Notes under the pieces: model-generated | Told to the model about the DNA's origin: nothing | The model's input: the letters and a program-made list of their open reading frames with translations, nothing else | The model's database searches: none | Shown here: one piece after another, positions 1-5,816 of the stretch | Layout: each line of letters begins with the position of its first letter | Numbering within the stretch: the stretch's first letter is position 1 | Source of the DNA: JAWWBG01 sp033721095 | GTDB taxonomy: Bacteria > Actinomycetota > Nitriliruptoria > Nitriliruptorales > Nitriliruptoraceae | Assembly (NCBI GenBank): GCA_033721095.1 | Contig: JAWWBG010000085.1 | Coordinates: 1-9,988 of the forward strand | Reading direction: 5' to 3' | DNA: 9,988 nt | Made by a program: the position numbers and the translations under genes

Positions 1-648
1 CGTCCCGCCCGCGTGCTCGAACTTGAATCGCCAAATCGAATCTCGAACCACGCCGACCGTATCGCGTCCATCCCCGTTCGAATCGGCGGTCACGGGCACG
101 TCCCCCTCATTGGGACGTGCGAAGTGGAACTTGACGTCGGCGACGCCACCCGAGTGGGTGAACTTGAGCCGCCACGCATTGTCGCGGACGACGCCGACGT
201 CGTCGGTGCCGTCGGCGTTGAAGTCGCCGGTGATCGGGATGTCGTCGGCGAGCCCGAAGCCAAAGATGACATCAGCCTTTCCGGGTCCGAGCTCGTGGCG
301 GAGACGGAAGGTCTTGCCGCGACGGATCCCGGGTTCGTCGCCCGGGATGCCATCCCAGTTGCCGACGATCGGCACATCGGTGTCGGCGCCGAACCCGAAA
401 CGAACGTCGGGCGGTCCGCTCTCGTTGGCATTGCGCAGCTGCCACTCGACCCCGCGCACCACTCCGACCGTGTCGACGCCGTCGCCGTCCCAGTCCCCGA
501 TGATCGGCACATCGCCGGGCCCGCCGAACGTGAAGTGCGCCGCGACCGTGACGTTCTGTTGGTCGTTGGTGAGGATCCACGTGCCATCCCGGAACCAGCC
601 GGGCGTGTCGATGCCATCGCCGTCCCAATCCCCGGTGAGGGGAATCGG
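1..648 (-). repeat. C-terminal array of ~45-residue DxDxDG (FG-GAP/VCBS-like) repeats in the M23 protein
   Basis: About five tandem units of 40-50 residues follow the peptidase domain. Each begins with a D(V/I)P(I/V)xGDWDGDG-type loop, followed by (T/D)xGVVR, a W-x-L/F-(R/K) strand and an xDVxFxFG strand. The acidic loops resemble calcium-binding DxDxDG loops of beta-propeller or integrin-like repeats. The third unit has lost the loop (NWDG, then GDEPGIRRG). The fifth reads ADSNGDGRD in place of GDWDGDG. The array continues off the window edge. Calcium binding and wall or surface attachment are inference. Confidence 0.8.
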
Positions 649-1248
649 CAGGGACACCTCGGTCGGCGGGAGGTCGCCGCGCTCGACGGCCGCGACGAGC
701 GACGGGTACGGGTTGACCTGGTCCGTGCCGTACGGGTCCTCGACGTTGGGATCGGCGATCGAGAAGTGGAGATGCGGCCAGTCGCACGACGCGTTGCCCG
801 AACAGCCGGCGAAGCCCACGGTCTGCCCGCGGAAGACCCGGACTCCCGGCTCGATCCCGGGGGCGAACGCTTCGTCCTGTCGCTCGTCCTCCTTGGGACC
901 CAGGTGTACGTAGCTGTACGTGCGGCCGTCGTCACCGAGGATCCTCAGCATGTAGCCATAGGACGGCGGGAAGCCGTCGAGCCCCGCCATCCAGCTCACG
1001 ACCCCATCGACGGCAGCGTGCACCGGTTGGCCGTACTCCTCGACCATGATGTCGGTCGCCTTGTGACGCCGCTCGCAGCCGGATCGGCAGGCGTGGTAGT
1101 CGTCGGAGAACCACGTGGGTCCCGACACAGGGAAGGTCAGGTCGATGACGTCCTCGTAGCCGACCGGTGGTTCCTCGGCGCCTGCCGCCGCGGTTGGGAG
1201 GGCCAGGAGCACCAGGGCGAGCCCGAGCAGCAAACGACGAGCCTGCAC
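1..1248 (-). CDS. Secreted M23-family (LytM-type) metallopeptidase with DxDxDG repeat tail, 3' end cut by window edge
   Basis: Predicted peptidoglycan endopeptidase, acting outside the membrane on cross-linking peptides. The reading frame is open to base 1 (416 codons); the paralogous tail at 2510-3184 suggests only about a dozen residues are missing if the array is the same length. Residues 1-24 are a Sec signal peptide (RR, a Leu-rich core, then AAAGA). The M23 zinc motifs are present: H62-x3-D66 and H159-x-H161 within WPHLHF, plus H115 in YVHLG. Residues ~200-416 are a repeat array. I chose GTG at 1248 because GGAG lies five bases upstream and it gives a compact signal peptide; ATG at 1284 is in frame, adds 12 residues and has no Shine-Dalgarno site. 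It is divergent from the amidase at 1442. The M23 assignment is strong; the exact bond cut cannot be told. Confidence 0.9.
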   Translation of the reverse strand, partial: MQARRLLLGLALVLLALPTAAAGAEEPPVGYEDVIDLTFPVSGPTWFSDDYHACRSGCERRHKATDIMVEEYGQPVHAAVDGVVSWMAGLDGFPPSYGYMLRILGDDGRTYSYVHLGPKEDERQDEAFAPGIEPGVRVFRGQTVGFAGCSGNASCDWPHLHFSIADPNVEDPYGTDQVNPYPSLVAAVERGDLPPTEVSLPIPLTGDWDGDGIDTPGWFRDGTWILTNDQQNVTVAAHFTFGGPGDVPIIGDWDGDGVDTVGVVRGVEWQLRNANESGPPDVRFGFGADTDVPIVGNWDGIPGDEPGIRRGKTFRLRHELGPGKADVIFGFGLADDIPITGDFNADGTDDVGVVRDNAWRLKFTHSGGVADVKFHFARPNEGDVPVTADSNGDGRDTVGVVRDSIWRFKFEHAGGT

Positions 1249-1342
1249 AGCAACTCCGCGGGCTTGGGGGGCTACTCCAGTCATCGGCGGTTGCGCCAGC
1301 TGACTTGAACCTGGCGCTGGTTCCTCGATTCCGACCGGCCCA

Positions 1343-1364
1343 TTCGGTACACCGAACGCTTCGG
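1343..1364. promoter_or_regulatory. Cluster of TTCGG/CCGAA inverted repeats between the divergent hydrolase genes
   Basis: TTCGGT and ACCGAA flank a 2-base centre (1343-1356), forming a perfect 6-bp dyad. The second half-site then pairs again with TTCGG across a CGC spacer (1352-1364), so three alternating half-sites occur in 22 bases. The cluster lies about 95 bases upstream of the M23 GTG start and about 78 bases upstream of the amidase start, where one operator could control both genes. No regulator is encoded in the window, and I found no convincing -10 boxes beside it. It could also be chance or a small RNA hairpin. Confidence 0.35.
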
Positions 1365-1441
1365 GGGCAGGTCCAAGCGGCTCAAGCGCGGACGCAGCGC
1401 ACCCGATACACAGGATCGAAGCCGTCCCCCGCCCCCGATTC

Positions 1442-3187
1442 GTGGATTCCGTGTTGCGCCGAATTGCGCCGACAGCCCTCGCTCTCGTGCTTGCTGCGAC
1501 GTTGAGTACCCCACGGGCCGCGCCTGCGGCGGCAAGCGGCCCGACGATCCGACAGGCGTTCACCACCGAGGGCGTGTCCGCTGATGGCTGGGTCCACTCC
1601 GCTCCCGAGGACACCACGCCCTTCGTTTTGCTCGGGGTCTCCCTGGGCGAGGGGGTCCAGGTGCGCGTCAGGACCGCTGACGGCTCCGGACCGTGGAGCA
1701 GCTGGACGACACCGGACGTCGACGACGATCTCGACGACCATGCGGGGCACGACGAGGGGGAGGAGCTCTCCGAGCCGATCTGGACGGGCCTCGCAACACG
1801 CATCCAGATCGCTGTCCGGGGCGGCGACCCCGAGCAGGTCGTGGCCCATCTCGTTCCTGCCGAACAGGGCTTCATGGCCGCAAACGCTTGCACCCCCGAC
1901 CTCGGCCTCCCGGGCGGACCCACGATCGTGAGCCGCACGACCTGGGGTGCCGCCGCACCGGCGGAGGAAATCGAATACGCCGAGCTGGTGACCTTCGGCG
2001 TGATCCATCACACCGCAGGCACCAACGACTACGCGCCCGGCGATGGCTGCGCCATCATCAAGGCGATCCAGAGCTACCACATGGGCAGCCGCGGCTGGGC
2101 GGACATCGGCTACAACCTGCTCGTCGATCGGTACGGGACGATCTACGAAGGACGTGCTGGAGGCGTCGACCAGAACGTGATCGGGGCGCACGCCCGGGAT
2201 CACAACACGGGATCCTTCGGAACGGCCGCACTCGGGACATTTGCCGAACCCGCCGATGTCACGCCGGAGCTCGAGGACGCGCTCGCCACGATCGTCGCCT
2301 GGAAGTTCGGCGTGCACGGCATCGACCCGGCACCTGATGCGGTGACCACAACGGCCACGGGCAAGCCAACGCCGACACTGGTCGGCCACCGCGACGTCGG
2401 ATCGACTGCCTGCCCCGGCGAGGAGCTCTACGCCCGGATCCCGACATTGCGCACATCCGTGTCTGAGCTCGCGGCCGCCGACGCCATCCCCCCCCATGTC
2501 TCCCTGGACGGGGTCCCGGTCGTCGGTGACTGGGACGGAGACGGACTCACGACGGGCGGATGGTTCCTCGATGGCACCTGGTACCTCGTCAACGAGCTCA
2601 CAACCGGTGCCGAGGTCTGGACCTTCAAGTACGGCCGCGTGGGGGACGTGCCGATCGTCGGGGACTGGGATGGTGACGGTGACGACACGATCGGCGTGGT
2701 CCGCGGCAACGAGTGGCAGCTCCGGAACACCAACAACAACGGCGCTCCCGATGTGCGGTTCGGGTTTGGCGCCGATACCGACGTGCCGATCGTGGGGAAC
2801 TGGGACGGTGTCGCGGGCGACGAGCCCGGCATCCGCCGCGGCAAGACCTTCCGGCTCCGCCACGAGCTCGGACCCGGCAGGGCCGACGTGATCTTCGGAT
2901 TCGGCTTGGCGACGGACATCCCGATCGCGGGCGACTTCAACGCCGACGGGACGGACGACGTCGGCGTCGTCCGCGACAACACCTGGCGGCTCCGGTTCGC
3001 GCACGCCGGAGGCGTCGCCGACGTCAAGTTCCACTTTGCCCGACCCAACGAGGGCGACATCCCGATCACCGGCGACTGGGACGGCGACGAAATGACCACC
3101 GTCGGGATCGTGCGCGGCGAATCGTGGCGGATCAAGAACGTCCACACGGGCGGCAAGGCCGACCTGGTCGTCGAGTCGCTTGGCTGA
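1442..3187 (+). CDS. Secreted N-acetylmuramoyl-L-alanine amidase (PGRP/Amidase_2 type) with DxDxDG repeat tail
   Basis: Predicted zinc amidase cutting the bond between MurNAc and L-Ala in peptidoglycan outside the cell. Residues 1-31 form a signal peptide (RR, hydrophobic core, Ala/Pro-rich end). Residues ~37-140 form a beta-rich N-terminal domain with a GPWSSW motif and an acidic insert at ~91-111 (DVDDDLDDH onward), a layout I recall from actinobacterial PGRP-type amidases. The catalytic domain (~160-345) starts at SRTTWGA and shows the expected zinc ligands: His189/190 in VIHHTAG, H316 in GHRD and C324 in TACPG. Y224 in DIGYN matches the conserved PGRP/T7-lysozyme tyrosine. Residues ~357-581 are the repeat tail shared with the divergent M23 gene. 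The start is GTG 1442; GTG 1451 (three codons in) gives an equally good signal peptide, and neither has a strong Shine-Dalgarno site. Confidence 0.92.
   Translation: MDSVLRRIAPTALALVLAATLSTPRAAPAAASGPTIRQAFTTEGVSADGWVHSAPEDTTPFVLLGVSLGEGVQVRVRTADGSGPWSSWTTPDVDDDLDDHAGHDEGEELSEPIWTGLATRIQIAVRGGDPEQVVAHLVPAEQGFMAANACTPDLGLPGGPTIVSRTTWGAAAPAEEIEYAELVTFGVIHHTAGTNDYAPGDGCAIIKAIQSYHMGSRGWADIGYNLLVDRYGTIYEGRAGGVDQNVIGAHARDHNTGSFGTAALGTFAEPADVTPELEDALATIVAWKFGVHGIDPAPDAVTTTATGKPTPTLVGHRDVGSTACPGEELYARIPTLRTSVSELAAADAIPPHVSLDGVPVVGDWDGDGLTTGGWFLDGTWYLVNELTTGAEVWTFKYGRVGDVPIVGDWDGDGDDTIGVVRGNEWQLRNTNNNGAPDVRFGFGADTDVPIVGNWDGVAGDEPGIRRGKTFRLRHELGPGRADVIFGFGLATDIPIAGDFNADGTDDVGVVRDNTWRLRFAHAGGVADVKFHFARPNEGDIPITGDWDGDEMTTVGIVRGESWRIKNVHTGGKADLVVESLG
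2510..3184 (+). repeat. C-terminal array of five DxDxDG (FG-GAP/VCBS-like) repeats in the amidase
   Basis: Five units begin near residues 359, 402, 447, 492 and 539. Loops read GDWDGDG (units 1 and 2), NWDGVAGDE (unit 3, degenerate), GDFNADGTDD (unit 4) and GDWDGDEMT (unit 5). The last unit ends two codons before the stop region, so the protein has no further anchor such as LPXTG or a C-terminal TM helix. The DNA aligns, in inverted orientation, with bases 1-648. For example, 2954-2979 is identical over 26 bases to the reverse complement of 179-204. Confidence 0.85.
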
Positions 3188-3213
3188 CGACATCGTGTCC
3201 GGGGCGGTTTCTC

Positions 3214-3235
3214 GGCGCGCCCTCGACCGCGCGCC
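3214..3235 (+). terminator. Candidate hairpin terminator after the amidase gene
   Basis: GGCGCGC (3214-3220) and GCGCGCC (3229-3235) form a perfect 7-bp all-G/C stem with an 8-base loop, starting 27 bases after the amidase stop. There is no T-run behind it, so it would be a weak or T-less terminator of the kind reported in high-GC genomes. Chance self-complementarity in GC-rich DNA is possible. Confidence 0.35.
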
Positions 3236-3248
3236 ACGGGCCCGCTGG

Positions 3249-3254
3249 TAGTTT
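3249..3254 (+). promoter_or_regulatory. Possible -10 box (TAGTTT) upstream of the glycosyltransferase gene
   Basis: TAGTTT fits TANNNT and is the only A/T-rich hexamer in the GC-rich gap between the amidase and the next gene. It would start transcription near 3261, after the hairpin at 3214-3235, giving the downstream gene its own promoter. No good -35 hexamer is visible at the right spacing. Confidence 0.25.
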
Positions 3255-3385
3255 CCGGCCGTCAACAGCCGGCGAGGCTGGCCATTCCCACGACGCAACG
3301 CGATCACGGCGCTGACGTGGATTCCTCGACGCGCACAGGCGCGGTCGCTCAACGTCCCGACAGCGCCCACCCCGGTCACCGGGAC

Positions 3386-4834
3386 ATGTCCAGGCGCCTC
3401 GCCCTCTGGCTCCTCGCGGGACTGTTGGCGGCGTTGGCTGTGTCGTGGTTCGGCGACGTGTCGGCCCCGCTCGGCGACAACCATGAAGGCCGCATCCTGG
3501 CCCGTTTCGCGTTGGGTATCGACAACGTCGAGGAAAAGGGGCTCATCGACGGCGCGCTGGGCGCTGACATGTCGCCCTACGGCAACATCTACGCGCACCA
3601 TCCGCCGATTCCCAACTGGTCCTACCTGGCGGCAGCGACCCTGCCCATCAAGACGGAAGCCGCGTTGCGTGTCGTGAGCGCCCTGTACGGGCTGGTGACG
3701 ATCCCGGCGCTGGTGTTCCTCCTCCGTGGCTTCGGGGTCCGATGGAGCGCCGCGGTGCCTGCCGTGGCCCTGATGGCCGTCACGACCCACTTCTGGCTCT
3801 ACGGCCGCGTCGTTGGGGGCATCGCCCTTCCGATACTCGCCGTCGCGATGGCCATCCGGATGCGAGACGCATCGACCATCACTCGTCCCCAGGCGGCGCT
3901 CCTGGGAGTGTCGCTGGCCGCGTCGGCAGCGTGGTCCTGGATCGGCCTGGCGGTCGCTGGAGGAACGTGTGCCTGGCTCCTCTGGCACCGGCGTCATCGG
4001 CTGCTGGAGGAAGGCTTGCGCGAGCGCGTGGCCCTCGGTGCGGCGGTCGGCGGACTCGTCGGTCTCGGGTTGACGGTGACCTGGGTGGCCGGCCACCACG
4101 GCGTGGAGCAGATCATCGACCAGGTCGTGCATCGGTCCGGATCGAGCGGCGGCAGTGCGACCACGCTGGGCGATCTCGTCCGCCGCCAGCAGACCTGGAT
4201 GCCCGCTCTGTTCCCGAACTGGTGGCTCGTGCTGTTCGTCCCGTCGGTGATCGCCGGGGCGCTTCACAGACGACTTCGATGGCTCTCGCTGCTCGCGTCG
4301 GTGACTGCGATTGGGTACGTGGTCCTCCTCCGCCAGGGCGCGGTCGTCCACGACTACTGGACGTTCCCGCTGTTGGGCGCCGGCGCGATCGGGACGGCCG
4401 CCCTCCTCGACCTGGCCATCGACAGGCTGCCGCACCGGCTCGTCACCGTCGCCGCGTCAGGCGTCGTCGTGTTGCTCCTGGCCATCCACCTCCCGGGCAT
4501 CGTCGGGGGCGAGACGGTGGACGACCTCCACGCCCAGCCGCGACAGGCTGGGGAGCTGGTCCACCTTCGCGCGCCCGATGTCGAGGATGGACAGGCGTGG
4601 TTCACCCCCGGCATTGCAACGCCCCGGTGGCTGTCCTGGTACTGGGATGTCTCGGTGAAACAGCTCGAGGACCTGGCCGACGCCAGGGCCTCGGACACCG
4701 AGTTGGTCCTTGTGCGCCTCGACCGCCTGCCGTCGTGGTGGGTGGATGACATGCAATCAGTGCTGCTCGCCGAACAGGGCCGCTACGGCATCGCCCGCAT
4801 CGGGGATCTCCGCGCGAGCGCGAGGCCTGATTGA
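3386..4834 (+). CDS. GT-C fold polytopic membrane glycosyltransferase (GT39/GT83/ArnT-like)
   Basis: Predicted lipid-phosphate-sugar-dependent glycosyltransferase of the cytoplasmic membrane with its active site outside. With the ATG at 3386 the protein has 482 residues. TM1 (~4-22) is followed by an outer loop with an acidic pair (D31 and E34 in GDNHEGR) and Y69-A-H-H-P-P, both as in GT-C enzymes, where a loop-1 acidic residue is catalytic. About eight to ten more hydrophobic segments run to ~370, including H322-D-Y-W before a TM helix, a motif often seen in this fold. A soluble tail of ~110 residues follows. GTG 3317 is in frame and adds 23 polar residues; neither start has a good Shine-Dalgarno site, and I preferred the ATG abutting TM1. 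Acceptor and sugar cannot be told; its place beside two wall hydrolases hints at an envelope glycan or glycoprotein. Confidence 0.8.
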   Translation: MSRRLALWLLAGLLAALAVSWFGDVSAPLGDNHEGRILARFALGIDNVEEKGLIDGALGADMSPYGNIYAHHPPIPNWSYLAAATLPIKTEAALRVVSALYGLVTIPALVFLLRGFGVRWSAAVPAVALMAVTTHFWLYGRVVGGIALPILAVAMAIRMRDASTITRPQAALLGVSLAASAAWSWIGLAVAGGTCAWLLWHRRHRLLEEGLRERVALGAAVGGLVGLGLTVTWVAGHHGVEQIIDQVVHRSGSSGGSATTLGDLVRRQQTWMPALFPNWWLVLFVPSVIAGALHRRLRWLSLLASVTAIGYVVLLRQGAVVHDYWTFPLLGAGAIGTAALLDLAIDRLPHRLVTVAASGVVVLLLAIHLPGIVGGETVDDLHAQPRQAGELVHLRAPDVEDGQAWFTPGIATPRWLSWYWDVSVKQLEDLADARASDTELVLVRLDRLPSWWVDDMQSVLLAEQGRYGIARIGDLRASARPD

Positions 4835-4908
4835 CGCAGGACGATCGCTGTCCGGGACTGTCAGCCAGACGCTCTACCGGTCCATGTGGTCGGTCAATCC
4901 TCCCCGTG

Positions 4909-4938
4909 CTCGTGGAGATGACTCGTAACTCCCACGAG
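4909..4938 (+). terminator. Candidate hairpin after the glycosyltransferase gene
   Basis: CTCGTGGAG (4909-4917) pairs with CTCCCACGAG (4929-4938) with one bulged C, around an 11-base loop. It is 74 bases past the glycosyltransferase stop. There is no T-run. It could serve as a bidirectional stop for the convergent genes, or be unrelated. Confidence 0.35.
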
Positions 4939-5239
4939 TTCGAGCCAAGCTGACTGATCTGGATCCACGAATGAGCGCGCCGGCTGTCGGCCAAGGTCCG
5001 TGCCAGGGAGCACGTCCAGGACCACCCGGAAGGTGTTGACCGACTGCAACAAGGACCAGCGCGGCCACAACCGACAGCGCGTCGCTGGCAGGTACCTCGT
5101 CCGCATTCGTGGCCCCAAGCGCAAGTACCGGGAAACGCTGCGAAGAGGAGCGGGTGGAGGGGTGCACTTGCCCACCTCATTGAACGCCTCGGCAAGGTTC
5201 TCCCGCGATCGAGTTTCCGAAGGACATTCGCAGTCCATC

Positions 5240-5258
5240 GAAGCGGGGCCCCCGCTTC
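5240..5258 (-). terminator. Perfect GC-rich hairpin, likely terminator of the minus-strand lipoprotein operon
   Basis: GAAGCGGG (5240-5247) and CCCGCTTC (5251-5258) form a perfect 8-bp stem around a 3-base loop, 39 bases past the stop of the minus-strand gene ending at 5298. Being palindromic it could act in both directions. No T-run follows on either strand, which lowers confidence. Confidence 0.45.
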
Positions 5259-5297
5259 ACCTCGGAGAAGGGCCCCTTGATCTGGAGTCGACCGCCT

Positions 5298-5816
5298 CTA
5301 CTCGACCGGAGCTCCGAACGACAACGAGGCGATGATGGCCTCGAACTCGTCACGGTGCGCGGTGAAGACCTCCGGCGCGTCGGTCTGACCCGCCAGCGCG
5401 ACAGGCTGGAAGAGGATCTCGAGGCTGCGGGCAGGGATGATCAGGATCATCTCGCGGGTCGAGATGCCGTTGGTCGTCCAAAGCCATGTCAGCCGCGTGC
5501 CGACGGCGCCGTCGAGCGTGACCGACTCGTCCTCCTCCATGGTCCCGCCGCCGGCGGCGACGAGGTTTCGCCACGCCGGCGGATTGGTCCCGTCAACCAC
5601 CTGGAACTGGACCAGGACGTCGTCGGCACCGGCAACGCCCGGACTCGGGGCCACGCTGCCGTTCGTGATTGTCAGGACCGTGTCGCGGTCCTCCACGGCA
5701 CGCCAGCCCTCGGGAAGCGTCAACGTGAGGTCCCGCCAGGACAGCACCGACGACTCGCCACAGGCGACCAGCAGGGCCAGCAGGAACCAGGCTGCGGCTG
5801 TGCGCCGAGTCGTCAC
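5298..5816 (-). CDS. Small secreted lipoprotein, possibly PsbP/Mog1/LpqN-like fold
   Basis: 172 residues. An N-terminal RR and hydrophobic stretch end in a lipobox L16-V17-A18-C19, and C19 is the only cysteine, so the mature protein should be lipid-anchored outside the membrane. The mature part has alternating beta strands: LTLTLPEGW near the start, TLDGAVGTRLTW in the middle, and a helix plus strand FEAIIASLSF at the end. That pattern recalls the PsbP/Mog1/LpqN group, judged by pattern only. The GTG start overlaps the TGA of the upstream gene (GTGA, 5813-5816) with no Shine-Dalgarno site of its own, so it is probably translated by reinitiation together with the BY-kinase-like protein. Function is unknown; partnership with that protein is inferred from coupling. 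Confidence 0.85.
   Translation of the reverse strand: MTTRRTAAAWFLLALLVACGESSVLSWRDLTLTLPEGWRAVEDRDTVLTITNGSVAPSPGVAGADDVLVQFQVVDGTNPPAWRNLVAAGGGTMEEDESVTLDGAVGTRLTWLWTTNGISTREMILIIPARSLEILFQPVALAGQTDAPEVFTAHRDEFEAIIASLSFGAPVE

Larger units (their letters stand above)
4835..5297. other. 463-base gene-free region between convergent genes, possibly with a coding relic
   Basis: No frame gives a recognisable protein, and composition is visibly less GC-rich than the flanking genes. Two hairpins are annotated separately. A minus-strand frame (4894-5238, 114 codons, ATG start, no Shine-Dalgarno) contains protein-like text such as ENLAEAFNEVG and FRVVLDVLPG. A plus-strand frame (4958-5335) has very G/C-rich third positions over 5000-5143 and reads as a basic peptide (RGHNRQRVAGRYLVRIRG). 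The two conflict, and neither has a credible start context, so I read this as non-coding or a decayed gene. No tRNA cloverleaf is seen. Confidence 0.5.

Noticed and set aside
1..648. Tandem DNA repeat or CRISPR-like array
   Set aside because: The periodicity is at protein level (40-50 residues) with diverged DNA and no spacer structure.
13..1308. Long plus-strand open frame of 431 codons opposite the M23 gene
   Set aside because: The opposite strand carries clear M23 motifs and repeats. This frame is a repetitive Val/Asp/Gly mirror of them with no signal, domain or start context.
1382..4435. 1017-codon minus-strand open frame covering the amidase and glycosyltransferase
   Set aside because: It spans two real plus-strand genes and the gap between them; its text is Arg/Gly/Asp-rich low complexity, as expected opposite GC-rich genes.
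4900..4960. Possible tRNA because of GTTCGAG and stem-like arms
   Set aside because: No acceptor stem, D arm or anticodon arm can be drawn around it; the pairing is a simple bulged hairpin.
4894..5238. 114-codon minus-strand frame in the gene-free gap
   Set aside because: It has some protein-like text but no Shine-Dalgarno site, starts directly at the hairpin at 5240, and has uneven third-position bias; described only as a possible relic.
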